Assembly: GCA_014523525.1 (NCBI GenBank)
Contig: JAATVL010000238.1
Coordinates: 1-5,454 of the forward strand
DNA: 5,454 nt
Direction: 5' to 3'
DNA from: Nitrososphaerales archaeon TH703
GTDB taxonomy: Archaea; Thermoproteota; Nitrososphaeria; Nitrososphaerales; Nitrososphaeraceae
Shown here: positions 4,701 through 5,454 of the stretch, one piece after another
Layout of the letters: every line of letters starts with the position of its first letter
How positions within the stretch are numbered: position 1 is the stretch's first letter
Position numbers and translations under genes: made by a program
The notes under the pieces: model-generated
The model's database searches: none
Seen by the model: the letters and a program-made list of their open reading frames with translations, nothing else
Told to the model about the DNA's origin: nothing

Positions 4701-5454
4701 CTATTGTTTAAGTCCCACTATGCATATAGCTTCATTAACCAGTTTCACACGTCCGCTTTCACGGTCAGAATATAGTAATTTTGCTTGATCAGTAACGGCT
4801 TTCCATATTTCCTCTTTTCTTTCATTAGTCTCGTTAGGTAACAATGTTCGAATGTGTGCAACGATATCTTGGTTGAATTTAGTATTTAGTATTAGGCTTC
4901 AGCTGAATCAAATTCAAATGTTACGGTTATGGTTTCACTTCGTATGTCTGTAAATCCTGCTTTCAGTAAAGATTTCTCGAGTCCATCTACATCAGCTAAG
5001 CTAAATGGACCAGGAACCCCTTGACCTAGTAACGGATCCTGAAGCTGCTGTCTGGCAGTACTGATAGGCATATTGATGAGTGGGACTTTAGATGGTTCGG
5101 ACCAAACAGCAGCTGCCAACTTTCCTCTAGATATCAATAAGTGCATTATATTACTCAATCCCTTGTCGAGGTTTGGTAAAAACATCAACCCCACCTACAG
5201 AGAATTGATTCAAAAGCTTCATTTGTCCCTAGTTCAAGATTTTCAGCATCATTCTGTTTAAAATCCATTGTATCATGCAATACTAGAGATCTAGCTATCT
5301 CCTCTGCAATTGCCAACATCTCTGTGGATATATCTGTAGTAGTAACGTGTCCATCTTTACCAACAACTTTTGCTGCACTAATTGCGGGCTCACCAATCCC
5401 CGTTGCTATATCTAATATCCGATCTCCTGGTCTAATTCCTGCGAGCTCTATTAA
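4701..5454 (-). pseudogene. SAM-dependent methyltransferase, broken by two frame lesions, partial
   Basis: Class I methyltransferase (UbiE/Methyltransf_11-like) on the reverse strand, in three frames; its N-terminus lies beyond the window. Fragment 1 (5454-5188) has motif I, ILDIATGIGEPA, the acidic SAM-ribose loop TTDIS and FESILCRWG, then TGA at 5187-5185. Fragment 2 (about 5189-4892) continues with LMFLPNLDKGL, GKLAAAVWSEPSKVPL, PGPFSLADVDGLEKSLLKAGF and FEFDSAEA, then TAA. Fragment 3 (4877-4701) continues with FNQDIVAHIRTLLPNETNER, EEIWKAVTDQAKLLYSD and SGRVKLVNEAICIVGLKQ, then TAG. The pieces are collinear and together match one protein. The first break is one missing base at a G4 tract (5189-5192). 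The second is 8 surplus bases that include a 7-bp tandem repeat (4878-4891). The substrate is unknown. It is either a true pseudogene or a sequence with errors. Confidence 0.85.
4878..4891. repeat. 7-bp tandem duplication inside the methyltransferase pseudogene
   Basis: TTTAGTA occurs twice head to tail (4878-4884, 4885-4891), and the period continues for two more bases. It coincides with the shift from frame 2 to frame 3 of the methyltransferase and with its internal TAA, so a slippage-type duplication is the simplest cause of the break. Confidence 0.7.

Noticed and set aside
5073..5261. Forward frame of 62 codons
   Set aside because: It lies antisense to the broken methyltransferase and has no recognisable content.
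1..5454. Search by eye for CRISPR repeats, tRNA/rRNA genes, transposase or integrase genes, toxin-antitoxin pairs
   Set aside because: No regularly spaced repeats, no T-loop motif in a cloverleaf context, and no mobile or defence protein motifs were seen.

Overview
The window looks like chromosome of an AT-rich ammonia-oxidising archaeon (Thaumarchaeota/Nitrososphaeria). The low G+C and gene types resemble soil Nitrosocosmicus-like genomes, but the genus is inference from recall. The archaeal evidence is direct: a TFB-type transcription factor, TATA-like boxes about 25-30 bp upstream of start codons that have no Shine-Dalgarno (leaderless genes), T-tract terminators, several small zinc-ribbon proteins and an archaeal-type Hsp20.

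Layout. 1-522 (-): N-terminal 174 residues of a transcription factor B, running off the left edge. 523-810: divergent regulatory region with no convincing gene. 811-1026 (+): 71-residue zinc-ribbon protein. 1056-1120: nested inverted repeats in the intergenic space. 1159-2133 (+): exported six-bladed NHL beta-propeller. 2200-3523 (-): three genes in the order hsp20, CxxC/CxxC zinc-ribbon protein, cyclophilin-like (Cyclophil_like/DUF369 type) protein. 3720-4061 (-): four-helix membrane protein. 4148-4636 (+): Dps/ferritin-like protein, divergent from the membrane protein. 4701-5454 (-): remains of a SAM-dependent methyltransferase broken into three frames, with its N-terminus beyond the right edge.

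How they may work together. Hsp20 and Dps are both stress genes (protein holdase; iron storage and peroxide protection), so the 3.0-4.6 kb part reads as a small stress neighbourhood. The hsp20 promoter carries a perfect palindrome between TATA box and predicted transcription start. The divergent membrane protein and dps genes carry the same 12-bp element (TGTAGATnATTT) at the same place in both promoters, which suggests shared control.

The right-hand 0.9 kb is damaged. The dps gene loses its family-typical C-terminus by a one-base deletion, and the methyltransferase has a one-base loss at a G4 tract plus an 8-nt excess containing a 7-bp tandem duplication. These may be true decay or sequencing/assembly errors. 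I see no CRISPR array, tRNA, rRNA, insertion sequence or defence system, and no clearly new multi-gene system; the best leads are regulatory elements and frame lesions.
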